Source: Mytilisepta virgata
Lineage: Eukaryota > Mollusca > Bivalvia > Mytilida > Mytilidae
Assembly: GCA_028015205.1 (NCBI GenBank)
Contig: CM051521.1
Location: 123,512,614 to 123,576,613 of the forward strand
Direction: 5' to 3'
DNA length: 64,000 bases
In this document: in pieces, positions 23,503 through 36,200 of the stretch
Layout: every line of letters starts with the position of its first letter
How positions within the stretch are numbered: the stretch's first letter is position 1
Translations under genes and position numbers: made by a program
Notes under the pieces: model-generated
The model's database searches: none
Seen by the model: only the letters and a program-made list of their open reading frames with translations
What the model was told of the DNA's origin: nothing

Positions 23503-26500
23503 AAACAGAAAACAATGTAAAAGGAAAGCTTATACGTTATAGTTGCTCAATTAAACACTGAAAATTATGAGAAGTGTTACTATTAATACAGCACCTATTC
23601 TGTTAAAGCTAGTCTCAGTGCAAACAGAACTCCCAAATTAAAACATTATTTTTCATCACAGAGAATTTTTGCCATTTCTGTTGTATTCTTCTGACTATCA
23701 AATGCTCATCAAAAAATTGAAATTTAATATAAAGGTCATAGTATAAGGGAGATAATCCAACTTTTTTTTAAAAAGGATTAAAATGTTAAATGTTATTGAT
23801 GACAGATGCCGACAGATTACACTTGCAAGGTGAGCTGAATGTCCGATTGAAGCATTGTTTTGGCATTTTGAAGTCTGTGATACCCTTATAGAGCCTTACA
23901 ATAAGTTACAACAGACAAAACTTTTTAATTTGACAATAAGTTTTAAACACTGAAATACTCTAAATAAAAGATGAAAAATTTATGTTTTTGCAAGTTAATG
24001 AATCTTTAAGCAAAAATAGGACTTTCAAGTGAAAGTTTAAGAAAATGTTGTACTATGAAAGATATCTGCAATATTAACAATGATATAATTGTCACTTTTT
24101 GCGGAATGTTAAATTCTAATTGCAGAGTTTGCAGATAGAAGAGGTACTGTGAGCCAATGCCCACTAGTGATAAGATCGAAAAATAAACGAAGTCGTCAAA
24201 CAGGAAGTTGATGTTGCCTTGGTCTGAAAACGTATCCCAAGATATAGCATACCTATAGAAGGCTTGTGACAAAATATAAAGTGGCTGTCATGAGTAGTTG
24301 CAGAGAAAAGTGTGATGAAAAATCTTGATACAGACAGACAAACACATGCACGGATGGAACCACAAGGGTAAAACAGTATACTCTTCTCTCCTGTGGACTG
24401 GGGGTATAATAAGTAGTACATGAATCACTTTTGCAAAAGGGCAATCTCCCATGCAATATTGAGAGAGAGCAAGGACCAACAACTCTGCATGGGAAATTGG
24501 CAAAAGGGTAGGAATTTTTTTAATTTCTGTTTCACATATATCTTTTGATCACCTACATGTGCCCCAAGATACCTTTTCATTGATGAAATGGGCTAACTGG
24601 TTTAATTTTTATGTAGAATGACCAATTGAAACTAGGTTTTTATTGAGTTTACATTGTTTACCAAGTGACAAAGGGGGAATCTGAGATGAAGCAATTTTCT
24701 AATAATGAATTTTTATTCTTTAAAAAAGAAATCCTTTTATTGTCAAAGTTTATAAAGTAAAGTTTCATATTATAGTGCAAATATGCAAAAAGTTTCAAGA
24801 AAAATGGCTTTTGCCATTGAGAAATTGTTAAATCCAAATCTTAAGCTAAATACAAATGTCTAAATCAAGTGATAAAAAGAATCACTATTTTTCTCATTTT
24901 CTATACAAATACAATTCTGTTTGAATTCTTATAATCTAAGCTTTCATATTTCATTACAATATACTGTTTCTGTCATAAGTTTTAATTTTTTTTACAATCA
25001 CAATCCTTTTTACACCACTTTACTCTATGTTGTAACTTTTTGTAAGTATTTTTAGCATACAAAGCAGGTTTTCCAGTGATACAGTTTTGTTGAAATTCTG
25101 TAGTTGGATTCAAGATAGTGATTATAAATCTTTTTCAAGCAGCAGATATCCACATGTGTAATTATAAATATCAAAGTCTCTGAGACCATATTTGGCAACA
25201 TTGTCTGATAAAAATCATGCCAATTATAATGTTAGGCAACAATGAGAAAGTAAAATAATTCTTCCTACGCTGCATTTACAAAAATACTTTTCACATACAG
25301 GAAATTTTGTGATTTTTTCAGTTTAAGTTCAAATTTTCCAGCAGTGATCAAACTTGAACATATGATCTGCGCTTAACGATTCTAAACATTGTGAAAACCC
25401 TGCTGACAATGTCAGCTGATATGTCAACATAGCTGTTACTTGTCACCTGATAGCAGACTGTCATTTGTCTGAATCTCTAAAAACCTAGGTTTTCAAAATC
25501 TCATCTTTTAAAATCAGACCTTTGTTTGAATTGCAAATTTGTTACTTCCTAATAATATATTGAAGCAAATTTCTAAATTGTATGGAACTTATGGTAATCT
25601 TGAAAACTGAATACCTAATGTCTACAAGGAATGGCCAAATAACACATTTATTAATGAAAGTGTGTATTAGTCTTGTTTGGTCGTGAGCTGTAGAATTTTG
25701 GTATTCAAATTTCAAGACATACTATACTCTTTATAACATTGTCAAAATGATTTAAAAAGAAAATGAAAGGAATTATTTAACTAAATGTTAATGTTTGCAA
25801 AGCAATGATGCATGTTATATATCACTTCATTGAGTCAAAGAACAACTTTTATTTTCCATGTGAAATATCAGATTTTCTTTTCAACACTCTCAATGTAATG
25901 AATTTTGCAATGTTGGGAAGGTATAATTCAGGAAGCTAACTTAGGCTTTTCAAGGGCTGCCTTTTGAATTCTGTTGGTGACCATTCATTGTTTCACAATG
26001 ATACCTCAATAGGAGGTAATAGGCAACATTTTCCAGCTTGAAAATATGTGAATAGGTCCACTTGGGAAAAAAATCAGAAATATATGATAAGGACAGTATA
26101 ATAAGGTCAATAAAGTTCACATTACTAATTATATGAAAAAGCCTGAAATTTTACACAGTCATGTGTAATCATTACATTAAAATTGATGAGATTAAAGTAG
26201 CTTGCGTCTATGATATCTTAATTAAGATAATTAAGCTTTCTTGCTGTTCCCAGCTGTGTTTTTTGTCCATAGATTTCCCCTCATTCGACACTACGGTATT
26301 CCTACTTTTTTTTTACAGACCAAACAAAACCCCTGCAATAAGGTTACATTTTTTACCTTTACAATATATGAAAAGGTAAACATTTTTAAAATCTTAATTA
26401 TATGCAACACCCCCTATCAATTTTAATTATTGAAGCCCCCCCTTTTCCCCAAGGTATTTCAAGGAATTGCCAATCATCTAGCTCATATCTGGCAACTGGG

Positions 26501-26759
26501 CCAGCACTAAGAAATTTATCAGTGTATTGTCAAACATTTGTGTTCATCCGCTGCAAGTAACAGTGTATGATCTGTACTGGGCAATTAATTTTTAAATAAC
26601 TTCAAGGCATTGCATTGTTTACACAACGTGACATATTTTCATGAGGGAAAAGTTACAAAACGATACTGTGGTCAAATGATGGATAGTATATCAATTACTA
26701 TAACAATGGTTCCTTGTCACTTTTCTTAGAATGTAGGCTTGCTTCAAAATTTGCCAAAT
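23503..26759. other. Intergenic AT-rich DNA, no gene recognised
   Basis: No supported exon, RNA gene or repeat family. An AAGGGAGATAATC motif is at about 23745. Overlapping short minus-strand frames at about 24000-24500 have no splice signals or protein-like pattern. Confidence 0.45.
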
Positions 26760-27110
26760 ATCTCCTATTTACATGTAACAGGAAGTTGATGGCGCTTTCC
26801 GGAAGTAAAAAAAAATTGCGCGGGAAATTTTGAACTCGTAATATAATAGAATCTAAGAATGACATGAATATGTAACGGTTTATTTTTTCCGGTGTGAAAT
26901 TATTTCCGAACTCGTATATTAATACACTTCTGACGGAATAAAGTTGGAAAATATTTCATTATATAAAAATTAAGATTGCTATAAAATATTATCTGATTCA
27001 TATTTTACACAAGATCATCATTTGACGGTCGGAAAATATTTCACAGATATATGAATATCACAGCCGGAATAAATTATCTCTTACAAATATATATTTTTTT
27101 GCCTTAACTA
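26760..27110. promoter_or_regulatory. Candidate promoter region between the divergent loci
   Basis: The segment has an unusual density of short CG-containing motifs for this AT-rich window: CAGGAAGT (26779-26786), CCGGAAGT (26799-26806, ETS-type) and GCGCGGGAAA (26818-26827, complement of the E2F-type TTTCCCGCGC). It then has TTCCGGTGTG and repeated GGAAAATATTTCA (near 26947 and 27031) and CGGAATAAA (near 26934 and 27064). It lies between the minus-strand and plus-strand genes and could drive an untranslated first exon of either. No TATA box or transcript evidence fixes a start site. Confidence 0.35.
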
Positions 27111-27214
27111 TAGACTTAAGAGCTGTTTAATGGAAGTTTTATTATTAAGTATGTGGCCTGTGCCTCTTGGTAGAGTCAATGACACTGATAGTGGCAGTGT
27201 TGGAAGGGGGAAGG

Positions 27215-27297
27215 GCACAGGCACTTGTTTCAAAAAAAATGTCCCCCTTCGTATGGAAGTGGAGGGGACATATATTTTTTTGAAACAAGTGCCTGTG
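27215..27297. repeat. Near-perfect palindrome (hairpin)
   Basis: The left arm CACAGGCACTTGTTTCAAAA continues AAAAATGTCCCC. The right arm is GGGGACATATATTTTTTTG then AAACAAGTGCCTGTG. The arms of about 32 bp flank a 16-base loop (CTTCGTATGGAAGTGG region). The open frame spanning 27130-27372 simply reads through it and is not supported as a gene. Confidence 0.8.
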
Positions 27298-27440
27298 GGG
27301 AGGGAACTTGCATCTATTCTACGACTACGACAGCTACAGCCTACACTCCCACAGCCAACTGTACAGTCGTAACCAATATTGAATGAAAATTACTCATGAG
27401 ATGTCAATTTCAATGAGACCCAAGTATATCTGTATTTGGA

Positions 27441-27713
27441 GAGGCCTCGGTGGCAGAGTGGTCTATGTAGTTCTTCATGACTACTAATTATCATTAGCCT
27501 GTCAACACTGCGGTTGTGAGTTCGAATCTCACCTGTGCCTGTGGCAGGGTGTGTTTGACTCCCACCTTAATAATTGACAAGTATTGCAAATTTTCCTACG
27601 GAAGGTCGGTGGTTCTCTCCGGGTACTCTGGCTTCCTCCACCAATGAAAACTGGCCAAATGTGCTGAAAATGGCATTAAACCCCAACTAAACAACCAAAC
27701 AAACTGTATTTGG
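27441..27713 (+). mobile_element. tRNA-derived SINE, copy 2
   Basis: The head GAGGCCTCGGTGGCAGAGTG carries an A-box-like TGGCAGAGTGGTC (27451-27463). The B box is GTTGTGAGTTCGAATCTCAC (27513-27532). The body has GGTGGTTCTCTCCGGGTACT and the tail is AAACCCCAACTAAACAACC. The 11-bp target duplication CTGTATTTGGA flanks it (27430-27440 and 27714-27724). It is the most diverged of the three copies. Confidence 0.85.
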
Positions 27714-27923
27714 ATCACGCCTGTTGTGTTGTGCTCTTTCCAAATTTTTATTGAATCAAATTGAAATTATAGCTACTTTTGGAGTAGTTACGATAAACCT
27801 CCGTCCAATACTTATTATAACTACTTTTGGAGATGCCTACATTATTGAATGTTTTTAAATAAATTTTACAAAATGAAAGTATCACAGATATCCTGCACAG
27901 GCCTATTTACTAGCAATATTTAA

Positions 27924-28089
27924 GAGATAACTGTATTGTATTTTCAAATTTCACGGCATCAATTGGAGATTTGATGGTCGCAAATTGAGTTTACTGGCGA
28001 CGCGTCAGCGGAGCCAGTAAACGGGTATTTGCGACCATCAAATCGACAATTGATGCCGTGAAATTTTAAAATACAATACTGTTATCTCG
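27924..28089. repeat. Foldback element with arms of about 75 bp
   Basis: The left arm starts GAGATAACTGTATTGTATTT and includes TCACGGCATCAATTGGAGAT and TTTGATGGTCGCAAATTGAG. The right arm is its near-complement and ends AATACAATACTGTTATCTC. The loop is about 14 bases around GACGCGTCAGCGGA. It is followed by a related partial inverted repeat, so this is a foldback/MITE-type insertion with a nested structure. Confidence 0.85.
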
Positions 28090-28257
28090 ATTCTAATGTA
28101 ACTGTACGAAAAGACGTTAAAAATACGATTTTAAAATCCCAAAAATACAAGTGCGCATGCCTTGCAAATTTCACACCATCAATTGTGTAATTGATGCCGT
28201 GAAAATTTGGACGTCATCCAATCAAAATAGACGTTACATACAGTGTTACATTAGAAT
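28090..28257. repeat. Second inverted repeat adjoining the foldback
   Basis: ATTCTAATGTAAC at 28090-28102 is the complement of GTTACATTAGAAT at 28245-28257. Inside are AAGACGTTA / TAGACGTTA and a further short palindrome (TTTCACACCATCAATTG / CAATT..GATGCCGTGAAA type) related to the neighbouring arms. Together with 27924-28089 it looks like one element broken by another, or a complex foldback. Confidence 0.6.
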
Positions 28258-31200
28258 ATTGCATATATTATATAGAGTGTTGAATATTTTTTTTCGTTAT
28301 TCGTAGAGGTGTAACAATAGGCCTCAGAGATAAATGATACATATTGGGATATTTGGTCAAACAAAAGATGCATATTGCGATACGAAGTGTAGAAAGAGAG
28401 GTCCATTCAGTTTTGAATTTATAATCATACACATTTTAATATAAACCTCTTAGGTTGGTATCGTTTGTATTCCAAGCAACCCCTGCTTAACGTCTATCGA
28501 ACCGTGATGAAAAATACCAAGATTTGGTACTTCACCATTTATTGTTACATCTTAGTTATTTGTCGATTAGCATAATATCATCTCCTGGTACCCTTGTCTT
28601 CACTTGCAATGAAAGTATTATTAAGATTGCAAAGATCATCATACAAGTACATGATTGATATTGCTTGCTCACATGAGTTTGATCACAAAATATATTAATG
28701 TGATGTATGATAACATTTTTGTTGTTTAATATAATTATACAGCTATAGTTAATCCAATGAGAAACATTCATTCTTAACACATAACAAAATATTTCGATGT
28801 ATTGAATAACCAGAAGCCGTATTTTGTCTGCATTGTACATCTAGACGCCATATTTTTTTATACAACTGGAAGTTATTTTTTTTTTGTATTGTACTTTTGC
28901 GAAATAGCTCTTGCTTTTATATTTTTCTCATTTGTTACAATGTGTTAATTACCTATATGAAATGAAGATAATTTGATGTTTAAATTTAATTTTGTTGAAG
29001 TGCATGTAACTAAAATTTGAAAAAAGATGGATATTGATATATTTCAAAATTTGGTTGTATTTAGAAATATCAAAAAGTGTTGGAAACATTTTTTGTGTTG
29101 TTATAAGATTTCCTTTACAACTGTTTTTTTTTTTCTTGATTTCTTCCCTCTGTATTGAACAAAAACATGTCATATAGAAAAGGCACTCATCGTTATCATT
29201 CTCTGAAGACTGTCATATCACAGTTTAAAGATACAAAGATTCGGTAAAAAAATCAGTAATATTTTACTTCCACATGGCTTCAGTTGAATACTGGATCTCA
29301 TAAATTATCTCATATGGTATCTAGGGTTGTTGAACAATTGAACAATACAAGAAGATAGGACATTTAACAAATTTGATACAAAATAAAAAAAAATCACTTT
29401 TGTCAAACATAAAAATTATTTTTGAAAGTGATGGATTATTTGAATCACTGGTTTACTGACCTCCAGTATGAAGATTAATAGCCCATACCATACTTCTATA
29501 TACACCCTATCGCTGTTTGTGCCAGAAACTACCTTCAGACTAGAGAAATCAGGGATGGAAGAAAAGGTAGAAAACTATAACAGTTGGACTAGTAAGGTAT
29601 AATTTTTATTACATGTACCAGTAACCCAAAGTAAATTTTACCACAGTCAACTTCAGACTTGTTGCTAAAAACAGGTTGCTATCTATTTTTCAAATTATTC
29701 ACCTTTTACTTTCATAATTTTGGAGCATTTACAGAGAAGTACATTCTAGTAAATCTATATATGTTTGAGAAAATATCTAATACATTGCAAGGTTGCTATA
29801 ATGCCTCAGAATATGATGGCACCAAACTTTGTCATATGTGGCCAGTACAGCATTGATAGGGAAATCCTGAATGATGAACATGGCATTATACCTTATATCT
29901 AAGATGTGCAATGTAGGCTTCTGTAAGCCACTAGTTTAATTATTTTATTTATTTTAAAAGGTGGAAAATATAGATGGATATCATACCTTAACAGGATTCT
30001 GATAGTTTGACAAAGATGGGTAATGTTACAGCCATACTTAAAGAGAAAAATGGCAGGTTGGACTTAATCAGACACACCAATACATTCACTATGACAAAAA
30101 AAGTACCTATCAAATAAATAGATCTGCTTATGGATTATGATTAGAACTAAGGATGGAAACATTAGGGAGTATTTAGATGAATCAACAAGCTAGATAATAC
30201 AATCGAAATATGGCTGTTAAAACTCCATAGGAAGTGATGGTTGCTGAAATCAGAGATATAGTGAAATGGTAATACAATGTATAAATATAATAGATAAAAG
30301 AATATGAAATCGGTGTCAATGAACATTTCATTACATTAACATTAATAGTGATATGTTATGACCAGGTTTAGATTAGAACATAACTCTCATTGTTCCCCAG
30401 CAACCCTAAAGTTTTATTAAGATATCTTTGATTCATTAAGGTGTAATTTCAACTTATTTTATCGAAATATGCAATCGAATAAAATCCAGAGTATTCATTG
30501 CAATTTTGTGCTTTTGTGCACTATATTTGTAAATGAAGGATTACAAAATATAAAACTTTAATATGTATAACACCAGAACTGCACTCGGTGAAAAACACAA
30601 ACTTTCCATTTTTTTACACTTATAAAAAAAATATATATTGGGGTAAATGTCAAGAGACAACATTCCACCTCTTCATTGAACCAACTCAAAGTAGACGTGT
30701 AGGGGTAACCATGGATAAGGAACAGTTTGTTGTGACACCTAAAATGACCCTGACAAAATAACAAAGTGGATAAATCAGAAAACATAACATTTTATCCAAT
30801 ATTTTTTTATGCAGTTGAAAAACTGCATTAATTTCTGAATTTGAAGTAATATTCAAACAATAATAAAATGTATGTAAAGAGTTATTCTATACCTGTCACA
30901 AAAAAAACATTTATTTTTTCAGGTTAGAATTGAATTATTTGTTTTATATTACAATGCAGGTACGTATTAGTACCGGGTAATGTATAAATTATTGTCACAA
31001 TCCATAAACCTGAAAATTGTCCCAAAAAAATTTAAATGCAGATTATTTTTAAATTACAATTTTACCTTTTTAGTGAGAAAGTCATCAAACATTAATTTAA
31101 TTTTAAAATGTAATTGTAGTAACTACCGGTAAGATATGGATTGATTTAAGTGATCTTTTGAAGTGAAATTCTAACCTTTATAAACATTTAGTTAAAAATG

Positions 31201-31790
31201 ATATTAAGATAGAATAAATGTTGACAATGTCAACTATTGTGTGAGTTATTTTATCCAGTAGCTGGCTACGATGCTCCGTTTATTGATGGATTAAGGAGAT
31301 CTAGACATTTAAAAGTGATATTTAATGAGTGATAGATAGGTACTGTTGTTACAAAATTATTTATTTATTTGTTAAACCTCACAGTATATACATGGATAGT
31401 TTAGGAGAGTTAGAATGTAGTTGTAAGAAACAGTGATTCGTAAGTAAAATTTAGTAGTCATTGAAAAAAAAAATTAAGGCTTCTTCAAATTTTTTAAATT
31501 GGAGGAAGTGGCTTCTTTTTTTTTTTATAAAATTACTTGTTTTGAGGTGAAAATAAACATTTACAGTTACAGGATATGAAAGCCAGCTTTATTATATGCA
31601 AGGGTAGATAGAATCAGAATGTTGGAGTCCATTTAGTTTTAGGTATAGAAAATGAAATTTGAATCAAATAAACACTGCAAGTATAGCAGAAATTGTTGAA
31701 ATTTCAATTTATTGATATGATATATGAAAGAAGGCCGTAACTTATATTAAAAAATCATTGGTTATAATTTGAACTGTAATTATCTTCTTT
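28258..31790. other. Spacer without recognisable gene
   Basis: AT-rich sequence with short open frames only. A small frame starting MGNVTAILKEKNGR near 30016 is discussed under rejected observations. No repeat family was recognised. Confidence 0.4.
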
Positions 31791-31797
31791 TTTTTTT

Positions 31798-31836
31798 GTG
31801 CCGATGATGAAAGCTCGTTAGCTGAAACGTTGATCC
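31798..31836 (+). ncRNA. Hammerhead-ribozyme-like motif (possible Penelope-like element remnant)
   Basis: The sequence GCCGATGATGAAAGCTCGTT followed by AGCTGAAACGTTGATCC has the order of the hammerhead core: (C)UGAUGA, a short stem II (AGCT/AGCT) and GAAAC. The first position reads CCGATGA rather than CTGATGA, which would weaken catalysis. Similar motifs near 'GAAACGTTG' are known in Penelope-like retroelements. No reverse transcriptase or GIY-YIG frame was found nearby, so only a remnant is likely. Confidence 0.3.
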
Positions 31837-31985
31837 TTTCTTGGTCAGTTTTATGTCTTGTTTATTCACTCTTTGGTCATGTGGTCTAAATTTATAGGTG
31901 TTTAATTTGTTCTGTAATAAATGGGCTATTTCTCTATACATCAACACTACATCCAAAGTTTCCTTATTTTTAATATATTATAAAC

Positions 31986-32002
31986 AGTGTTCTCCCCAGG
32001 CT
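31986..32002 (+). mobile_element. Isolated hAT-like terminal repeat
   Basis: CAGTGTTCTCCCCAGG has the form of a hAT terminal inverted repeat. No complementary partner was found within the next few hundred bases, so this is a truncated end or chance similarity. Confidence 0.35.
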
Positions 32003-32322
32003 TATATACTACTGTGCTATAATTTTTTACCACTGTGCTATTTGTCTTGTGAGAAATAAATTCATTTGGATATACTACAAAATGAAAGGGAAATAACTCA
32101 TAAAATATATCAAATATATTTTTAATGCAAAATACCAAAAAAAAAAAAAAAAAGATGTGTCAGCAATAATTTAACTCATTGATAATCATGGTTTTAATTT
32201 TTTTATGTTGATTTAGGTTGGCAAGAATTTTAGAAATACCAGCACAAAATATTTTTGCTTCAGTAATTATTTATTTTTGACTTTTCCAATTAGTCACATT
32301 TTATCAGTGACCACTTTTGAAA

Positions 32323-32427
32323 ATGATGGAACGTCCAGCTACTGTCCAAGGAAAGAAGACCAGAACTCAAGTGATTTTATCAGAAAAATGGAAAAGGGCA
32401 GCTAACATCATACTTCCTCTTGTGTCT
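32323..32427 (+). CDS. Plus-strand gene, alternative first coding exon A
   Basis: It starts at ATG ATG (32323) and encodes 35 residues, MMERPATVQGKKTRTQVILS then EKWKRAANIILPLVS. It ends in phase 0 at TCT|GTAAGT, a strong donor. The next compatible exon is 42161-42222, which enters in phase 0 and stays open, making a basic N-terminus. The non-repetitive sequence, good donor and matching phase support it. The lack of homology and its short length limit confidence. A 5' splice acceptor may lie just upstream (CCAATTAG or TTATCAG). No domain is recognised. Confidence 0.6.
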
Positions 32428-32930
32428 GTAAGTTAAGTTTGTTATATAATATTGGACACTGGATGTGTGCTATTAGAGTCTTATGGTGACATTTCTGGAA
32501 GTTGTAGATCCAAAATATAAAAAGTATGTCTTCCTCCTAACCATGAAGCACTATCAAAATTAGAAATTTCTCTCCCAAGGAAACAAGATGAACTTTTTAT
32601 ATCGTGTTATTAGAAACACATGTTTTTAATTTGTCTCTACCAATTGGAGGGAGGATGTTCAACTAAATTATTATACTCCACATCAACATGCTCTTGTCCT
32701 GGTGTGCATGTAAGAGTTGGATGTTAAACTATAAGTCTTCCATTCATCAACAATGCTCTGCTTGCATGTATTTGTACATACCCACACCATGGTAAAAGTT
32801 TACATCTAGGCTAACATCATCTCAGGTACATTTGTATTACAATAGACAGATCATTCAATCTTGTGTACAAATGTATAATGGAAGGAGGAAACATCCAAAA
32901 AGAATTAAATCAATGTGACATAAATTTCAT

Positions 32931-33274
32931 CAGTGTTCCAGCTAGGATTTAAGGGCAGAGGGGCATTTGTTGCTGCTAAGGGGCATTCTTAACGCATTTC
33001 CAGATCTGAAAAGGACAACAGGATCAAGTCAACTTTTAAGAAATATCCATTACTTACTAATCTAATACCCTTTTAAGATTTCTATAAGTTTCTCTGCACT
33101 CATTAATTCACTTTCAATTAATTCAGTATTGTTTATATGCACAAAAAAGTGATTTGTTGTATTTTATATTAAAATTATTGTAGAGGGCAGAGGGGAGCAC
33201 TGTAAGGGCAGAGGGGTGCATTGGAAAAGGGGCAGGGTGCTGCACCCCTCTATTTTAAGCTAGCTGGAACACTG
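32931..33274. mobile_element. hAT-like MITE with CAGTG termini
   Basis: The terminal inverted repeats are CAGTGTTCCAGCTAG (left) and CTAGCTGGAACACTG (right), 15 bp and perfect. The flanks share a 5-bp direct repeat TTCAT (32926-32930 and 33275-33279), shorter than the 8 bp usual for hAT. The 344-bp interior has G-rich GGGCAGAGGGG repeats and no transposase. Confidence 0.75.
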
Positions 33275-36200
33275 TTCATGCTTCACTGACCACATTGTTA
33301 GTACATATATCATTCTTATATAGGTACAAGGCTAACTATATAATCTTTGATACACTTTTTTCTTTGGGTAATATAAAAATTAATAAAATGGGTTTTGCAT
33401 CGGAAATACATCTAGACTAAGAACAAACAGTGATATTCATTGATAACATTAAAGGCTTTACTGATTGGTTGGCACTACAGACAAGCAGTAAATAATACTC
33501 TAACTAAAATTATATGAAGCATCATAGATTCTTGTTCTGTTCCATGATAAAGTCTGATCGAGGTGGACTTTTGCTTGTTAAACATGTTAAAAACAAGTTA
33601 GTACAGAACAAGTTAACTTTCAATTCATGAAAGAAAAAAATTGATCTATATCATGTTTACTATTCAAGTATTTAAACATTTTAAAACCAAATTTTCTGAC
33701 CCCTCAGAAATCTAATTATAACTGAGTGTTTTCAAACAGTGAATGAAATTGACATTTGATTTTCTTTATAGAAATCCTGAATAAATATTAAATTTATTGA
33801 TGAAGGTCAATGAAATGAATATAAAACCTCTCCCATCTTATAAATATACACAAAAAGAAGTGCCAGTTGATGCGGTTGTTTAAACGATTTTCTTATACTA
33901 AATAGTTGCATTTACATAGAAAGCCACCTCTTGTTAATTACAGGTGTCATACATTGATTGTACCTAAAATTAATGAGATATTAGTCAGTTAATTTCATCA
34001 CAACAATTAACTGAGAATAATCACTTGAAGAGATTTTGAATAACTCTATTTTTATTACTAAGTGACTTTCAATGAATAAGTCTCGTCAAAAAGATTTAAT
34101 AATGACCTATCATTTGATGATGAATTGCAGGTAACATTACTGGCATTGATTTTCTGAAGTTAACTAGATTAATGACAATTTCTCTATATACCCCACACTA
34201 AAGAGGGCATATATTGTTTATTTCTGTCAGTCTATTGGTCTGTATCTAAGTTCCAGATGGGGGGATTTTTCTTGTTGGAATAGTATTTTGCAGATTCCAT
34301 AGTCTTAATTTTTAGATCATATTGCCTCGATCATTATACTGCATGTACACAGTTACCAAAAAAATTTTAGAACCTATTGGCAGTTTGAAACCAGTTTCAT
34401 TAAAATCTTCCTTATTAGAATTGTATAAAATGGCCCTTATCTCAGTTCAAAATGGCCACCATTACTAAAAGTAGAAAATTCAGCAAAAACCTGAAGGCCA
34501 ATTGGAATCAAACTTTAGTGGAATGGTTCTTAGTTGATGCTTTTCAAAGCTGCAACCTTAGACAATCTGTGAAAAGATCCATGTTTTAGAGTATTGATAA
34601 ATTTTATGAAGAGATCAAAATAGGCCGATACAAAACCAGAATAGTTCCACAAGCTCCAAGCAGCTTCAGTGTTTTCATTTGTGATGATTACTAAAGAAAT
34701 AATATTTGCCTTAGGTCAAATGTATTCATTTTTAAACTTATTACCCAAACAAATTTGACATGTTGTTACAAACATGTAAAGTTAACTTTTGCAAAATAAA
34801 TTCTAGATACGTTGATTTTAAATAAATTTAAACCATAAAAGAATTACTATATTGAATGGATTTGAAAGCTTTGGATTTAAGGAAAATATTCCCTTTTCTA
34901 ATACAATTACAGCCTCATTTAGAATTAATGAGATCTATTAAATGTTGAAGTCACATTACACATTAACTTCATATTATAAAGCTTTCAGTTTCAAATACAA
35001 AATCAAGAAGTGGAAATTTTCTGATGAGGCCAGATAGAATTAATTCAAACATTTTCCTTTTCTCATTCCCCCCAACCAAACAAGATTATTTCTTATATTT
35101 ATAAGAAAAATAATTATATTTACAATAGGCAATGGGTCATAAAGAGCAAAAAATAATTATCTATACACCACATAATTTTTTATCAAAATATTGAAAAATC
35201 AAAAGGTATTTTTCATTTTCTAATGTGTATATATATTTGAATACTAATGGATTTTTAGCTGATTTTTAAATTTTGTATTTATAATCTTAAAAGGAATGAC
35301 ATGTGTAGTGACTAAGGTGAAGAAAAGCAAAGGAATGAAGTGTGTAGTGACTTTAAGGTGAAGAAATGCAATAAAAGAGACTTTATTCATTTCCTATGGC
35401 TGCCATCAACATTCCATTGTGTACAATAAGTTAAAAAATGTAAATAAATTTTCTGATACCTCTTTCTTATTTTATTGTTTTTAAGTAAGTTTCATATTCA
35501 CTTATTGTAACAGATAAAAACCAATAAAAATTTAATGTCTGTGAACAGGTAAATTTTTATTCAGATGGTGGTTTATTATGAAAATTTTATACTTGCAAAA
35601 TGTTTCTGTAACATTTCATTAATGGATCTTTTAATACAGGGATAACACTACATCAGGGGTTGAAATTTTCTGGATACATGTACACTCAATTGCCCAGGGC
35701 TTTAAAATCCTGAAAATTTACTAGACTAACCAATAATTTGGATTAAAAAGCTAGGAATTTTACCAACTTGGTTTATGTAATTGATCAATATCCCTATCAC
35801 CGGGATTATATTAGACATTCAAAAGTAGTGATGTCCATTCAATTCTGAAATCATACATGATAATAAGGCAATTCAGTAGCTCATCAGGCTTTATCTGTCA
35901 TGAAATATGGGCATCAAGCTATTTCTATTTTCAACCCTATTAAATTTAAAATTTTTACTTTAAATATAAATGGGAATTAGGCATCATTGTTAAAGAAATA
36001 TTACAGTCCAGACATAAAAAAAATGTTTTATTTTAGTCAATGTAGTTTGATAGACAGGATAACACATTACACACAAGTAAATTGTCTTCATTTTGTTCTA
36101 AGTTAACATGACGTTGTTGTGATAATTTCAAAAATTGGTAAAAATTAAAGTTCATAAGTCTTGTGCACACTATTAACTGTGATGGCATTGAGACATTAGG

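Noticed and set aside
27130..27372. 80-codon plus-strand open frame
   Set aside because: It reads through the palindrome at 27215-27297 and has no splice or homology support.
27441..27540. Functional tRNA gene
   Set aside because: The tRNA-like head is followed by the same body and tail in all three copies and flanked by target duplications, so it is a SINE.
30016..30117. Short frame starting MGNVTAILKEKNGR, which leaves phase 2 at CAG|GTTGGA
   Set aside because: The donor is weak (GTTGGA) and the frame ends soon after; similarity to MANVTVV of exon D is only a few residues.
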